From assembly GCF_004116465.1 (NCBI RefSeq), contig NZ_PDJV01000003.1, forward strand, positions 62,001-126,000: DNA of 64,000 bases, in the 5' to 3' direction. Below the pieces are notes generated by a model. That model was not told the origin of the DNA, did not search any database, and saw only the letters and a list, made by a program, of their open reading frames with translations. This DNA is from Arcobacter sp. F2176. Its GTDB lineage: Bacteria > Campylobacterota > Campylobacteria > Campylobacterales > Arcobacteraceae. Shown here piece by piece: positions 15,845 to 25,221 of this stretch (positions are counted from its first letter, which is position 1; the number at the start of each line of letters is the position of its first letter). The position numbers were made by a program, and so were the translations under genes.

Positions 15845-17365
15845 ATGTTTACAGAAAAGAATATACCAAAATTAATTATATTAACTCCTATAATTACAGT
15901 AATACTTATTGCTTTTTTTAATATATACTTTTTTATACAAAATCAAAATAAATACTTTAAAGAAGAAAGTATAAGAGTTGAAAATGACTATATTTCAAAG
16001 CAAAAGAATATTCTTGAAAGAGAAATTCAAAGTATAATAAACTATATAAACTTCCAAGTGAAAAATAATAAAAAGTTAAGTATTGAAGAGTTGAAAAATC
16101 AAGTTTTAAGATATACCGAAACAATTCGTTATGAAAAAAATGGATATATTTGGATTCATGATACTTCTTATTATTTAAGAGCTCATCCTTTTAGAAAAAA
16201 TAGTTTAAATACATATGATATTTCTTTAAAAGATGCAGTAGGTAGTTTTATAACTAAAGAGTTTGTGAATAAAACAATAAAGAACCCAAATGGTGTTTTT
16301 ATAGAATACTATTGGCAAAAACCAGGAAAGATAAATTTCTCTAAAAAACTTGGTTTTTTTAGGCTTTATCAAAAATATAATTGGGTTATTGGTGCTGGAT
16401 TATATATTGATGACATACAAAACTCTATAGACAAGAATAAAGAACTATTAGAAAAAAGAATTGACAAATATATTAGATTAGTAGTATTTATATCATTTCT
16501 TGTTATGTTAGTGATTGGTATTATTTCTTATATTATGTCAAGAAAAATCTCAAAAGCTTTTAAACATTATCAAGAAAATGTACAAAAAAAAGAGTTTCTT
16601 TTAGAAGATATGAACAAAAATTTAGAAAAAAAAGTTCAAGTTGCAATTGAAGAGGTTCAAAAAAAAGATAGAGCAATGCTCCATCAATCAAGATTAGCTC
16701 GAATGGGTACAATGTTATCAATGATAGCTCATCAATGGAGACAACCTTTAAGTGAAGTAGCTGGTATATTAATGGAACTTGAAACAGCAGCAAAGTTTAA
16801 AAAAGCAGATGATGTGATGATAAAAGAGTCTGTTGAAGAATCTAATAAGCTTATCCAGTTTATGTCGTATACAATAGATGACTTTAGAAACTTTTTTAAA
16901 CCAGATAAAAAGAAAGTTTATTTTTATATAGAAGATTCTTGTATGGAAGCTATTTCTTTGATTAGTGCATCTGTTAAAAATTCAAATATTAAACTTCATT
17001 ATAATATAAAAATGAATTATGAAATTTATGGATATAAAAGAGAATTTGCACAAGTTTTATTAAATCTTATGTCAAATGCAAAAGATATATTAAATCAAAG
17101 AGAAATAAAAAATCCAAGAATAGATTTAGAAGTAGATTTTAAAGATGGATATGCAATTGTAATTGTTCAAGATAATGCAAATGGGGTAGAAGAAGAACAT
17201 TTAGATTTGATATTTGAACCATATTTTACTACAAAAAGTAGTTCTCAAGGTACAGGACTTGGACTATATATGTCTAAGATGATTATTGAAAAAAATATGG
17301 GTGGAGAGTTAAGTGTTGAAAATACAGAAAATGGAGCACTTTTTAAAATTAAAGTAAAGGTATAA
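15845..17365 (+). CDS. Membrane sensor histidine kinase with periplasmic Cache domain
   Basis: 506 residues. Membrane helix about 12-32; periplasmic single-Cache domain about 33-205 with GYIWIHDTSYYLRAHP and the closing NWVIGAGLYIDDI typical of sCache_2; second helix about 209-231; coiled linker; H-box MIAHQWRQPL near residue 297-306; N-box NLMSNAKDIL; G-boxes DNANGVEEEHLDLIFEPYFTTK and GTGLGLYMSK. It autophosphorylates on the H-box histidine and passes phosphate to the response regulator encoded two bases downstream. Cache domains of this type often bind carboxylates, which fits the TRAP and 5-oxoprolinase genes that follow. Confidence 0.9.
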   Translation: MFTEKNIPKLIILTPIITVILIAFFNIYFFIQNQNKYFKEESIRVENDYISKQKNILEREIQSIINYINFQVKNNKKLSIEELKNQVLRYTETIRYEKNGYIWIHDTSYYLRAHPFRKNSLNTYDISLKDAVGSFITKEFVNKTIKNPNGVFIEYYWQKPGKINFSKKLGFFRLYQKYNWVIGAGLYIDDIQNSIDKNKELLEKRIDKYIRLVVFISFLVMLVIGIISYIMSRKISKAFKHYQENVQKKEFLLEDMNKNLEKKVQVAIEEVQKKDRAMLHQSRLARMGTMLSMIAHQWRQPLSEVAGILMELETAAKFKKADDVMIKESVEESNKLIQFMSYTIDDFRNFFKPDKKKVYFYIEDSCMEAISLISASVKNSNIKLHYNIKMNYEIYGYKREFAQVLLNLMSNAKDILNQREIKNPRIDLEVDFKDGYAIVIVQDNANGVEEEHLDLIFEPYFTTKSSSQGTGLGLYMSKMIIEKNMGGELSVENTENGALFKIKVKV

Positions 17366-17367
17366 AA

Positions 17368-18048
17368 ATGGATGAAATAATAGAACAATTAAAAAACTAT
17401 ACAATTCTTTGTGTTGAAGATGAAGATGGTATTAGAAAAAGATTAGTTAATACTCTAAAATACTATTTTTCAGAAGTTTATGAAGCAGCAAATGGAGAAG
17501 AGGGCTATTATTTATACTATGAAAAGAAACCAAATATAATAATATCAGATATAGAAATGCCAGAAAAAAATGGTATTCAAATGGTTGAAGAAATAAGAAA
17601 AAATGATTTGACAACTATTGTAATAATGCTAACTGCATATTCAAGCGAAGAGTACCTTTTAAATCTTATAAATCTAAATATAAATCATTATATTTTAAAA
17701 CCAGTTGTTTCAGATAATTTATTAAGTGGAGTTATAAAAGCCCTTGGAAATAAACTAAAAAAGAAAGTTGTATTTTCAGAAGAGTTGTACTTTGATATGG
17801 GAAAAAGAGAACTTTATTATAAAAATGAAAAAGTTCTTTTAAGAAAAAGAGATAAAAATTTTCTTCTTTTACTTCATGAAAATAAAAATAGAGTATTAAC
17901 TTATTCTATGATTGAAGAGTATATTTGGAAAGATAAATCTATGAGTATGAGTGCTTTAAAAACTTTTATAAAAGAGTTAAGACAAAGATTACCAATAGAA
18001 TTAATAGAAAATATTCCTCAAGAAGGCTATAAACTAAAACTTCATTAA
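17368..18048 (+). CDS. Response regulator with OmpR-type winged helix
   Basis: 226 residues. Receiver domain about 12-125: acidic pair in CVEDEDG, phosphoacceptor aspartate in IIISDIEMPEKNG, conserved TAYS and the lysine of YILKPV. A C-terminal winged helix about 140-226 ends in FIKELRQRLP..LIENIPQEGYKLK, the DNA-binding helix and wing of the OmpR class. Cognate of the kinase encoded two bases upstream. It probably activates the dctPQM-pxpABC genes that start 70 bases downstream. Confidence 0.9.
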   Translation: MDEIIEQLKNYTILCVEDEDGIRKRLVNTLKYYFSEVYEAANGEEGYYLYYEKKPNIIISDIEMPEKNGIQMVEEIRKNDLTTIVIMLTAYSSEEYLLNLINLNINHYILKPVVSDNLLSGVIKALGNKLKKKVVFSEELYFDMGKRELYYKNEKVLLRKRDKNFLLLLHENKNRVLTYSMIEEYIWKDKSMSMSALKTFIKELRQRLPIELIENIPQEGYKLKLH

Positions 18049-18118
18049 ATATTTTAAAACTCACTAATTACTCACTATATAAAACTATTATTACTTATCT
18101 AAAAAATAAGGAAAACTC

Positions 18119-19075
18119 ATGTTGAAAAAATGTTTAATTATTGCTTCACTTGCCAGTATGGTTTTTGCTGGAAATGTAAAAATGAATTTAAATGCAAAGT
18201 ATGGAGCAGATAACTTTCATACTGTTGGTGCTGAAAAATTTGCTACATTAGTAAAAAAATATACAGATGGAACTGTTGATATTACAGTATATCCAGGTTC
18301 TTCATTGGTAAAAGGTAATCCTTTAAAAGCTGTAAAAGATGCAACTGTTGCTATGGCTGATATGTTTATACCATTTACTGCTGGTGGTGGTAAAGTATTT
18401 GGTATCTCTGCTTTACCATTTATTGCTCAATCTTATGATGATGCTTATAAATTATATCAAATCTCAAAACCTGCATATGAAAAAACTGCAAGAAGATGGA
18501 ATCAAAAATTACTTTATAGTGTAACTTGGCCACCATCTGGGTTTTATGGAAATAAAAAGTTAGAGTCATTGGCAGATTTTGATGGTGTAAAAACTAGAAC
18601 TTATGATAAAAACTCTGCAAACTTTGTAAATGGTGCAGGAGGAAATGCAGTCGCCTTACCTTGGGGAGAAGTTTATTCAGCTCTAAGAACGGGTTTAGTT
18701 AATTCTGTTATTACATCATCAAGTTCAGGGAAAGATGGTAAATTTTGGGAAGTATTAACTGACTTTACAAAAATAAGTTATGCTTATCCTTTACAAGCAG
18801 TTACAGTTAATCTCGATTATTGGAATTCTTTAAGCTCTTCTCAAAAAGATGCTATGTTAAAAGCAGCGGCAGAAGTTGAAAAATCACAATGGGAAGCTGT
18901 AAAAGCAGAAGATAAAGATGCACTTGATACTATGGCAAAAAATGGTATGCATATTTGGGAAACTACTCCAAAATTAAAAGAAGAGTTATCTAAAGTTGCT
19001 GATAAAATGCTAAATGAGTATTTAAAAGATGCCAACAAAGATACTAAAAAAATATTTGAAGAATATAGAAAGTAA
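18119..19075 (+). CDS. dctP: DctP-family TRAP solute-binding protein
   Basis: 318 residues with a signal peptide (about 1-18, MVFAG cleavage region). The mature protein opens with MNLNAKYGADNFHTVGAEKFA and contains the diagnostic stretches VDITVYPGSSL and LADFDGVKTRTYDKNSA, the latter holding the carboxylate-clamping arginine. It binds an organic acid in the periplasm and delivers it to DctQM. First gene of a run dctP-dctQ-dctM-pxpA-pxpB-pxpC, suggesting 5-oxoproline or a related acid as ligand. The ligand is inferred from context only. Confidence 0.9.
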   Translation: MLKKCLIIASLASMVFAGNVKMNLNAKYGADNFHTVGAEKFATLVKKYTDGTVDITVYPGSSLVKGNPLKAVKDATVAMADMFIPFTAGGGKVFGISALPFIAQSYDDAYKLYQISKPAYEKTARRWNQKLLYSVTWPPSGFYGNKKLESLADFDGVKTRTYDKNSANFVNGAGGNAVALPWGEVYSALRTGLVNSVITSSSSGKDGKFWEVLTDFTKISYAYPLQAVTVNLDYWNSLSSSQKDAMLKAAAEVEKSQWEAVKAEDKDALDTMAKNGMHIWETTPKLKEELSKVADKMLNEYLKDANKDTKKIFEEYRK

Positions 19076-19078
19076 ATT

Positions 19079-19564
19079 ATGAAAATATTTTATTCTTTTA
19101 TAAATAAGCTCTCATTGTGGGGAGCTTATTTATCATCACTTTTACTAATATCATTAGTTTTATTAATCTTAACAGAGATATTTATTAGATACTTTTTTGA
19201 TATGTCCACAATGATTGCAGATGAATATAGTGGATATTTGTATTTAGCTGCAATTTTTTTAGGTTTAGCTTATACTTTTAATGAAGATGCACATATTAGA
19301 ATTAATATTTTAACTTCTAAAATGAGTCAAAAATCAAATAGGTTTATTGATATATTCGCTGGTTTAATTACTATTGCTATATTAGTTTTTGCACTATATA
19401 GAACGATTTTATTTACTTATGATTCATATGATATGCAAATGGTTTCAGAAGGAGTTTCCGAAACACCATTATATTTAACTCAATTAGTTATGCCTTTAGG
19501 AATAAGCTTATTTATCTTGGCAGTTTTAACTTTTGTTTTGAAAGGATTAAGAAATGATATCTGA
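19079..19564 (+). CDS. dctQ: DctQ, TRAP small permease subunit
   Basis: 161 residues with four membrane helices (about 12-35, 48-68, 90-110, 132-153). Family marks are ILTEIFIRYFFDMSTMIADEYSGYLYLAAIFLGLAYTF-type helix 1-2 content and the VTPLYL-like SETPLYLTQLVMP segment. It starts 3 bases after dctP and overlaps dctM by 11 bases. It is the small membrane subunit of the TRAP importer. Confidence 0.9.
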   Translation: MKIFYSFINKLSLWGAYLSSLLLISLVLLILTEIFIRYFFDMSTMIADEYSGYLYLAAIFLGLAYTFNEDAHIRINILTSKMSQKSNRFIDIFAGLITIAILVFALYRTILFTYDSYDMQMVSEGVSETPLYLTQLVMPLGISLFILAVLTFVLKGLRNDI

Positions 19565-20891
19565 TCCTTTAATTTTATCAATTGTTCTTGTATTTATAAT
19601 GTTTGTATTTTTGTTATCTTCAATTTGGATCGGGGTTTCATTAATCTTAACAGGTATTTTAGGTATGTTGATTGCTGTAAATCATTTACCACCAGTGCTC
19701 TCAATATATGACAAGATTGGTGATTTACTTGCAGCTTCTATGTATGACTCTTTGAACTCTTGGTCTTTGGCAGCTTTACCAATATTTATTTTAATGGGAG
19801 AGATTTTATATAAATCATCTATTTCTACAAGACTATTAAATGGTCTAACTCCTTGGTTGAGTTTTATTCCCGGAAAACTTTTACATATAAATGTTGCAGC
19901 ATGTTCACTTTTTGCAGCAATATCTGGTTCAAGTTCAGCAACAACTGCAACAGTTGGAAAAATTACCCTTGATGAACTTAAAAAAAGAGGTTATTCAAAA
20001 TCGCTTGCATTAGGTTCCCTTGCAGGAAGTGGAACATTAGGATTTTTGATTCCTCCTTCACTTATTATGATTATTTATGGAGTATTATCAAATGTATCAA
20101 TAGGTAAGCTTTTTATGGCAGGAATTCTTCCTGGTCTTTTACTAGCTACTCTTTATTCAGTTTATATAATGATTGCTGCAAGTGTTGATAAAAGTGTAGT
20201 TCCTGTAAATAAAGATAAATATTCTTTAAAAGATTTTACTCATTCATTAAAAGATTTATTTCCCGTTATATCTTTGATAACAGTAGTGTTAGGTTCTATT
20301 TATGGAGGGCTAGCAACTCCAACTGAAGCTGCTTCTTTAGGTGTTTTAGGTTCAGTAATTTTGGCAATTTATTTTAAAAGTTTATCAATTGAAATTTTGC
20401 GAAATGCTTTATTAAATACTATTAAAACTTCTGTAATGATAAGTTTTATAATAGTTGGAGCTGGATTTTTATCTCAAGTAGTAGGATTCTTAGGTATTGC
20501 AAGAGCAATTAGTGAATTTATAGCCTCAATGGGGCTTTCACCTTTTGCTTTGATTTTAATTATTGGTATAATGTATGTATTTTTAGGAATGATTTTAGAT
20601 GGTATTTCTATTGTTGTTATGACTTTACCTATTGTATTACCTATTGTTCAATTAGCTGGTTTTGATCCATTATGGTTTGGTATATTTTTAGTATTTATGG
20701 TAGAGTTGTCTCAAATCACCCCACCAGTTGGTTTTTCACTCTTTGTTATACAAAGTATAAGTGGAGAAAAAATAGAATACATATTAAAAGCAACACTTCC
20801 ATTTTTTATTTTGATGATTGTTGCAGTTGTTTTAATTACAGTTTTTCCAGAAATTGTAGAGTTTGTACCTAGATATATGACTGCAAAATAG
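19554..20891 (+). CDS. dctM: DctM, TRAP large permease subunit
   Basis: 445 residues, about 11-12 membrane helices. Signature regions are PIFILMGEIL, AISGSSSATTATVGKI near residues 121-136, SGTLGFLIPPSLIMIIYG near 157-174, GGLATPTEAASLG near 245-258 and the closing VELSQITPPVGFSLFVIQ near 384-401. It carries the sodium-driven translocation pathway. Overlaps dctQ and is followed 20 bases later by pxpA, indicating one operon. Confidence 0.92.
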   Translation: MISDPLILSIVLVFIMFVFLLSSIWIGVSLILTGILGMLIAVNHLPPVLSIYDKIGDLLAASMYDSLNSWSLAALPIFILMGEILYKSSISTRLLNGLTPWLSFIPGKLLHINVAACSLFAAISGSSSATTATVGKITLDELKKRGYSKSLALGSLAGSGTLGFLIPPSLIMIIYGVLSNVSIGKLFMAGILPGLLLATLYSVYIMIAASVDKSVVPVNKDKYSLKDFTHSLKDLFPVISLITVVLGSIYGGLATPTEAASLGVLGSVILAIYFKSLSIEILRNALLNTIKTSVMISFIIVGAGFLSQVVGFLGIARAISEFIASMGLSPFALILIIGIMYVFLGMILDGISIVVMTLPIVLPIVQLAGFDPLWFGIFLVFMVELSQITPPVGFSLFVIQSISGEKIEYILKATLPFFILMIVAVVLITVFPEIVEFVPRYMTAK

Positions 20892-20911
20892 ATTGATTTA
20901 TAGGAGAGAAG

Positions 20912-21649
20912 ATGAGTATAAAATTAAATTGTGATATGGGTGAGAGTTTTGGTATTTGGAAGATGGGATTAGATGAAGAGATTATGCCATATATCAATAT
21001 GGCAAATCTTGCTTGTGGATTCCATGCAAGTGATGCTCTTACTATGAATAAGTCAGTTGCTTTAGCTAAAAAATACCATGTAACAGTTGGGGCACATCCT
21101 GGATATCAAGATTTAGTAGGATTTGGTAGAAGAAGTATACCTTGTAGTGATGAAGAGATAAGTTCAATTGTTTTATATCAAATTGGAGCATTAAGTGTTT
21201 TTTGTAAAGTACATGATACTTATGTCTCTTATGTGAAACCCCATGGTGGGTTATACCATGATATGATGAATAAAGAAAATGTATTTAGAGCAATTTTAAG
21301 TGCTATTTCTTCTTATGATAAGAGTCTAAATCTAATGATACTATCAAGCCCAAAAAATGAAGAGTATGCAAAAATCGCAAAGGCTTATAATATTGCTTTA
21401 TTATATGAAGTATTTGCAGATAGAAATTACAATGATGATGGAAGTTTAGTCTCAAGAAGTGAAGATAATGCTGTGATTCATGATGAAAAAGAAGTTATAT
21501 CAAGAGTTAAAAATCTAAAAGAAAAAGGTACTTTAAATAGTATTAGTGGAAAAGAATTAGCTTTAGAAGTTGATGCTCTTTGTGTACATGGTGATACTCA
21601 AAATGCTTTAGAGTTTATAAAAATACTTAGAAAGGAAATATCTGCATGA
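20912..21649 (+). CDS. pxpA: 5-oxoprolinase (ATP-hydrolysing) subunit PxpA
   Basis: 245 residues, LamB/YcsF family. All expected motifs are intact: LNCDMGESFG, ACGFHASDA, GAHPGYQD, KPHGGLYH, EVFADRNY and CVHGD. PxpA with PxpB and PxpC cleaves 5-oxoproline to glutamate using ATP in the cytosol. An AGGAGA ribosome site precedes the ATG. The stop overlaps the pxpB start by ATGA. This is the functional-looking copy, unlike the one at 14750. Confidence 0.92.
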   Translation: MSIKLNCDMGESFGIWKMGLDEEIMPYINMANLACGFHASDALTMNKSVALAKKYHVTVGAHPGYQDLVGFGRRSIPCSDEEISSIVLYQIGALSVFCKVHDTYVSYVKPHGGLYHDMMNKENVFRAILSAISSYDKSLNLMILSSPKNEEYAKIAKAYNIALLYEVFADRNYNDDGSLVSRSEDNAVIHDEKEVISRVKNLKEKGTLNSISGKELALEVDALCVHGDTQNALEFIKILRKEISA

Positions 21650-22320
21650 TATTTAAAGTAGCTTCTGTTGATTCATTAGTTATATATTTTGGAAATGAAA
21701 TAAGTGAAAAGATAGCTAATGATGTGCAAAAAGCTTATTTGTCTTTAAAGAGTTTAAATATAGAAGGAATAATAGAAATTATTCCTTCATATACTACTAT
21801 TTATATCTCATATGATATTTTTAAATATGATTATTCTTCTTTAGTAGAACTATTAAAACAAAGTATTAATCTAGAGTATGAAGATAATAGTTCTAAAAAC
21901 ATTATAAATATTGATGTTTATTATGGAGAAGAAGTTGCTTTGGACTTAAGTGACATGAGTATAAAAACAAAACTTCCAATAGAAAAGATTATAGAAATAC
22001 ATTCACAAAAACTATATGATGTATATGCCATAGGTTTTGCTCCTGGTTTTGGATTTTTAGCAAGTGTTGATAAACAAATAGCCGTGCCAAGATTATCAAG
22101 CCCAAGAAAAAGTGTGCCAAAAGGCTCAGTTGCTATTGCAGATACACAAACAGCAGTTTATCCTCAAAGTTCTCCTGGTGGGTGGAATATTATAGGAAGA
22201 ACAGCAATGGAACTATTTGATAAGAGTTTAGAAAAACTTTCACCTTTGAGTGTTGGAGATAAGGTTAAATTTAATGCAATCAGTAAAGAAGAGTTTTTAG
22301 CTCAAGGTGGAATTATATGA
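21646..22320 (+). CDS. pxpB: 5-oxoprolinase subunit PxpB (KipI-like)
   Basis: 224 residues, carboxyltransferase domain subdomain 1. The diagnostic stretch GFAPGFGFLASVDKQIAVPR near residues 128-147 and QSSPGGWNIIGRT near 176-188 are present. Once described in Bacillus as the kinase inhibitor KipI, this subunit pairs with PxpC. ATGA overlaps on both sides (pxpA and pxpC) show tight translational coupling. Confidence 0.92.
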   Translation: MIFKVASVDSLVIYFGNEISEKIANDVQKAYLSLKSLNIEGIIEIIPSYTTIYISYDIFKYDYSSLVELLKQSINLEYEDNSSKNIINIDVYYGEEVALDLSDMSIKTKLPIEKIIEIHSQKLYDVYAIGFAPGFGFLASVDKQIAVPRLSSPRKSVPKGSVAIADTQTAVYPQSSPGGWNIIGRTAMELFDKSLEKLSPLSVGDKVKFNAISKEEFLAQGGII

Positions 22321-23228
22321 GTTTAGAAATAATAAATAAACCAATCCTTGCAACAATACAAGATATGGGAAGATTCTCTTATTCGAATATTGGAGTTTCA
22401 AATTCAGGGGTAATGGATGAGTATGCTTATTTATATGTAAATAAAATCCTTGGAAATGATTATGGTACAAATGCCCTAGAAATATCTTTTTCAAATGTTC
22501 AGTTTAAAGTAAATGACTCAACACAAATCGCACTTACAGGTGCTAAGTGTGAGTTTTTTATAAATGATGTTTTAATGAATACTTGGGAAACATACAATAT
22601 AAAAAATGGTGATATTTTAAAAGTTGGAAGAATAATAGAGGGTACGAGAGTATATTTAGCAGTAAGTGGTGGCTTTGATATTAAAAAAGAATTTGGAAGT
22701 AATAGTACAACTATAAAAGAGAAGCTTGGTGGGATAGATGGTGATAAATTAAAAAAAGGGGATATCTTACCTTTTAAAAGTTCACAACCCACATACAAAA
22801 AAAGACTACATAAAGAATATATTCCAAAGTATAGTGATGAATTGATTTTAAGAGTAATTCTTTGTTCCCAAGAAGATAATTTTTCCCAAGAAGAGAAAGA
22901 TAAATTCTTTTCAAGCACTTATACCATAACAAATGATTTTAATAGAATGGGGTGTAAGTTAAATGGTGAAGTAATAAAATCAGATATAAATGGAATCATT
23001 TCAGAGGGTATTGCATTTGGTGCTATTCAAATACCAAGTGATGGACAGCCAATTATTTTATTAAAAGAGAGACAGACAATTGGAGGATATCCAAAGATTG
23101 GAACTGTTTTTAGTCTAGATTGTTTTAATCTAGCACAAGCAAAACCAAATAGTAAAATAAGATTTACTCCCATAAGTATAGAAGAAGCACAAGAGAAGTT
23201 AAGAGCTTTTTATCACTATTTTAGATAG
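22317..23228 (+). CDS. pxpC: 5-oxoprolinase subunit PxpC (KipA-like)
   Basis: 303 residues, carboxyltransferase domain subdomain 2. Typical are the opening EIINKPILATIQDMGRFSY, SGVMDEYAY, the ALTGAKCEF strand and LKERQTIGGYPKIGTV near residues 249-264. It starts in an ATGA overlap with pxpB. Completes the three-subunit enzyme that converts imported or self-made 5-oxoproline to glutamate. Confidence 0.92.
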   Translation: MSLEIINKPILATIQDMGRFSYSNIGVSNSGVMDEYAYLYVNKILGNDYGTNALEISFSNVQFKVNDSTQIALTGAKCEFFINDVLMNTWETYNIKNGDILKVGRIIEGTRVYLAVSGGFDIKKEFGSNSTTIKEKLGGIDGDKLKKGDILPFKSSQPTYKKRLHKEYIPKYSDELILRVILCSQEDNFSQEEKDKFFSSTYTITNDFNRMGCKLNGEVIKSDINGIISEGIAFGAIQIPSDGQPIILLKERQTIGGYPKIGTVFSLDCFNLAQAKPNSKIRFTPISIEEAQEKLRAFYHYFR

Positions 23229-23261
23229 TATTCTTCCTATTAATAAATATAGAGGATTGTT

Positions 23262-23792
23262 TTGGAAGATATAATTAATCAATGGGGTTATTTAGCTCTA
23301 TTCTTATACTCATTTGGTGGTGGTTTTGTTGGACTTGTGGTTGCAAGTGTTTTAGCTTATTCTGGTGATTTAAATATTTATGTATGTATTATCGTTGCAG
23401 CTAGTTCAAACTTTTTAGGGGATCAGTTTTTATTTTACATGGCAAGAACAAATAAAAACTATGCAAAAGATATAATGAGAAAGCATGGGAGAAAAGTTGC
23501 ACTTGCACATTTGTGGATGAGAAAATATGGCTCACCCGTTGTATTCTTGCAAAAGTATGTATATGGAATAAAAACTTTGATTCCTTTGGCTATGGGACTT
23601 ACAAAATACTCATTTAAAAAATTTACTATATTTAACTTCTTTGCTACAATTCTTTGGGCAGTAATAGTTGGATATGTCAGTTATAAATTAGGCGAAGTTG
23701 TTTTAACTTACGCAGATGATTATAAGTATTATGGAGTAGCAATAATCTTAGCTATTGTACTTACTGTTACTTATTACTTAAAGAAGATATAA
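23262..23792 (+). CDS. DedA/SNARE-associated family membrane protein
   Basis: 176 residues from TTG, chosen because AGAGGA lies six bases upstream. About four to five hydrophobic segments, with the DedA landmarks GDQFLFYMAR near residues 54-63 and KYVYGIKTLIPLAMGLTKYSFKKF near residues 98-121. DedA proteins sit in the inner membrane; some act in lipid carrier recycling (undecaprenyl phosphate flipping) and membrane potential upkeep. The helicase gene begins right after its stop codon with no gap. Confidence 0.85.
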   Translation: MEDIINQWGYLALFLYSFGGGFVGLVVASVLAYSGDLNIYVCIIVAASSNFLGDQFLFYMARTNKNYAKDIMRKHGRKVALAHLWMRKYGSPVVFLQKYVYGIKTLIPLAMGLTKYSFKKFTIFNFFATILWAVIVGYVSYKLGEVVLTYADDYKYYGVAIILAIVLTVTYYLKKI

Positions 23793-25151
23793 ATGCTAGC
23801 AATAACTACACTAAACATAGATGAAAAACTAAAAGAAAACTTGATATCTTTAGGTTATGAAACTCTAACAAAAATACAAGAGGAGTCTTTACCTTTAATA
23901 TTAGAAGGAAAAGATGTAATAGCAAAAGCAAAAACTGGAAGTGGAAAAACTGCTGCTTTTGGAATAGGGCTATTAAATAAACTAGATGTAAAGAAGTTTA
24001 AAACACAATGCTTAGTTTTATGTCCTACAAGGGAACTTGCTGATCAAGTTGCAGAGGAACTTAGAAGAATAGCTAGATATAAACACAATATCAAAATATT
24101 AACTTTATGTGGTGGCGTTCCCTCAAGTAGACAAACACATTCATTAACCCATGGAGCTCATGTAATAGTTGGAACTCCTGGACGAGTACTCTTCCATTTA
24201 AGAGAGCAAAACCTAGATCCAGAATCAATTGATACACTTGTACTAGATGAAGCAGATAGAATGCTTGATATGGGATTTTTGGAAGATATAGAAAAGGTTA
24301 TTAACTTTATACCAAAACAACGACAAACACTGCTATTTTCTGCAACCTATGATGAAAATATAAAAGAGCTTTCAAAAGGTATCTTAGTAGATCCTATTTT
24401 TAAAAGTGTAGATACAGTTCATACAGAAAGTACTATAAGAGAAGAGTTTATAAAAACTTCAAGAAAAGATAGTGTTTTATTAAAACTATTTTCAACTTAT
24501 AAACCAAATTCTGTAATAATCTTCTGTAATACAAAAATCAAATGTGATGAATTAGATACCTATCTTTATGATATGGGATATGATCCTTTAGTTTTACACT
24601 CTGATTTTGAACAAAAAACAAGAGATGAAATTATCACACTTTTTTCAAATAAATCATACCCAATACTAATAGCAACTGATGTTGCAAGTAGGGGACTTGA
24701 TATTGATGATGTTGAGATGGTTATAAACTATGATATGGCAAATGATACAAATGTATATACACATAGAATAGGAAGAACAGCAAGAGCTGGGAAAAGTGGA
24801 GTTGCTTTAACTTTATATAATGATTATGATGAAGATAAAGTTGAAGAGTTGCAAGTAAATAAAGAGTTAGTTTATATAGATGAAGAGAGTTTGATTGATG
24901 AGGTATATAAACTAAGCTCAGAATATAAAACTATTTATATAAGTGGTGGAAAAAAATTAAAACTAAGACCTGCTGATATATTAGGGTGTTTGATTCAAGA
25001 TAATGGTTTAGGAAAAGATGATATAGGTAAGATAAAAATACTTCCTATGTGCTCTTATGTGGCAATAAAAGTTGATGCTTATGAGAGAAAAATAAAAGAA
25101 AAAGAGTCTTTAAAGATCAAAGGGAAATTCTTTAGAATATTTGATAGATAG
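23793..25151 (+). CDS. dbpA: DEAD-box RNA helicase, DbpA-like
   Basis: 452 residues. Motifs in order: Q motif with TKIQEESLP, motif I AKTGSGKT, Ia PTRELADQ, Ib TPGR, II DEAD, III SAT, V ATDVASRGLD and VI HRIGRTARAG. After the two RecA domains, residues from about 375 contain KLKLRPADILGCLI and GLGKDDIGKIKI, matching the DbpA RNA-binding domain that targets 23S rRNA hairpin 92. A role in large-subunit ribosome assembly is therefore likely. Cotranscribed with the DedA gene by position. Confidence 0.88.
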   Translation: MLAITTLNIDEKLKENLISLGYETLTKIQEESLPLILEGKDVIAKAKTGSGKTAAFGIGLLNKLDVKKFKTQCLVLCPTRELADQVAEELRRIARYKHNIKILTLCGGVPSSRQTHSLTHGAHVIVGTPGRVLFHLREQNLDPESIDTLVLDEADRMLDMGFLEDIEKVINFIPKQRQTLLFSATYDENIKELSKGILVDPIFKSVDTVHTESTIREEFIKTSRKDSVLLKLFSTYKPNSVIIFCNTKIKCDELDTYLYDMGYDPLVLHSDFEQKTRDEIITLFSNKSYPILIATDVASRGLDIDDVEMVINYDMANDTNVYTHRIGRTARAGKSGVALTLYNDYDEDKVEELQVNKELVYIDEESLIDEVYKLSSEYKTIYISGGKKLKLRPADILGCLIQDNGLGKDDIGKIKILPMCSYVAIKVDAYERKIKEKESLKIKGKFFRIFDR

Positions 25152-25221
25152 TTCATATTATAAAAAATAAAAGTAAAAATAGGTAATATATAATTAAATA
25201 ATATATTTTTCAAGGAAATTG

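Noticed and set aside
14750-21649. The two pxpA copies as an assembly duplication
   Set aside because: They differ at many residues including active-site motifs, so they are true paralogues.
22297-22918. Minus-strand ORFs within pxpC
   Set aside because: Antisense to a well-supported gene, no start signals.
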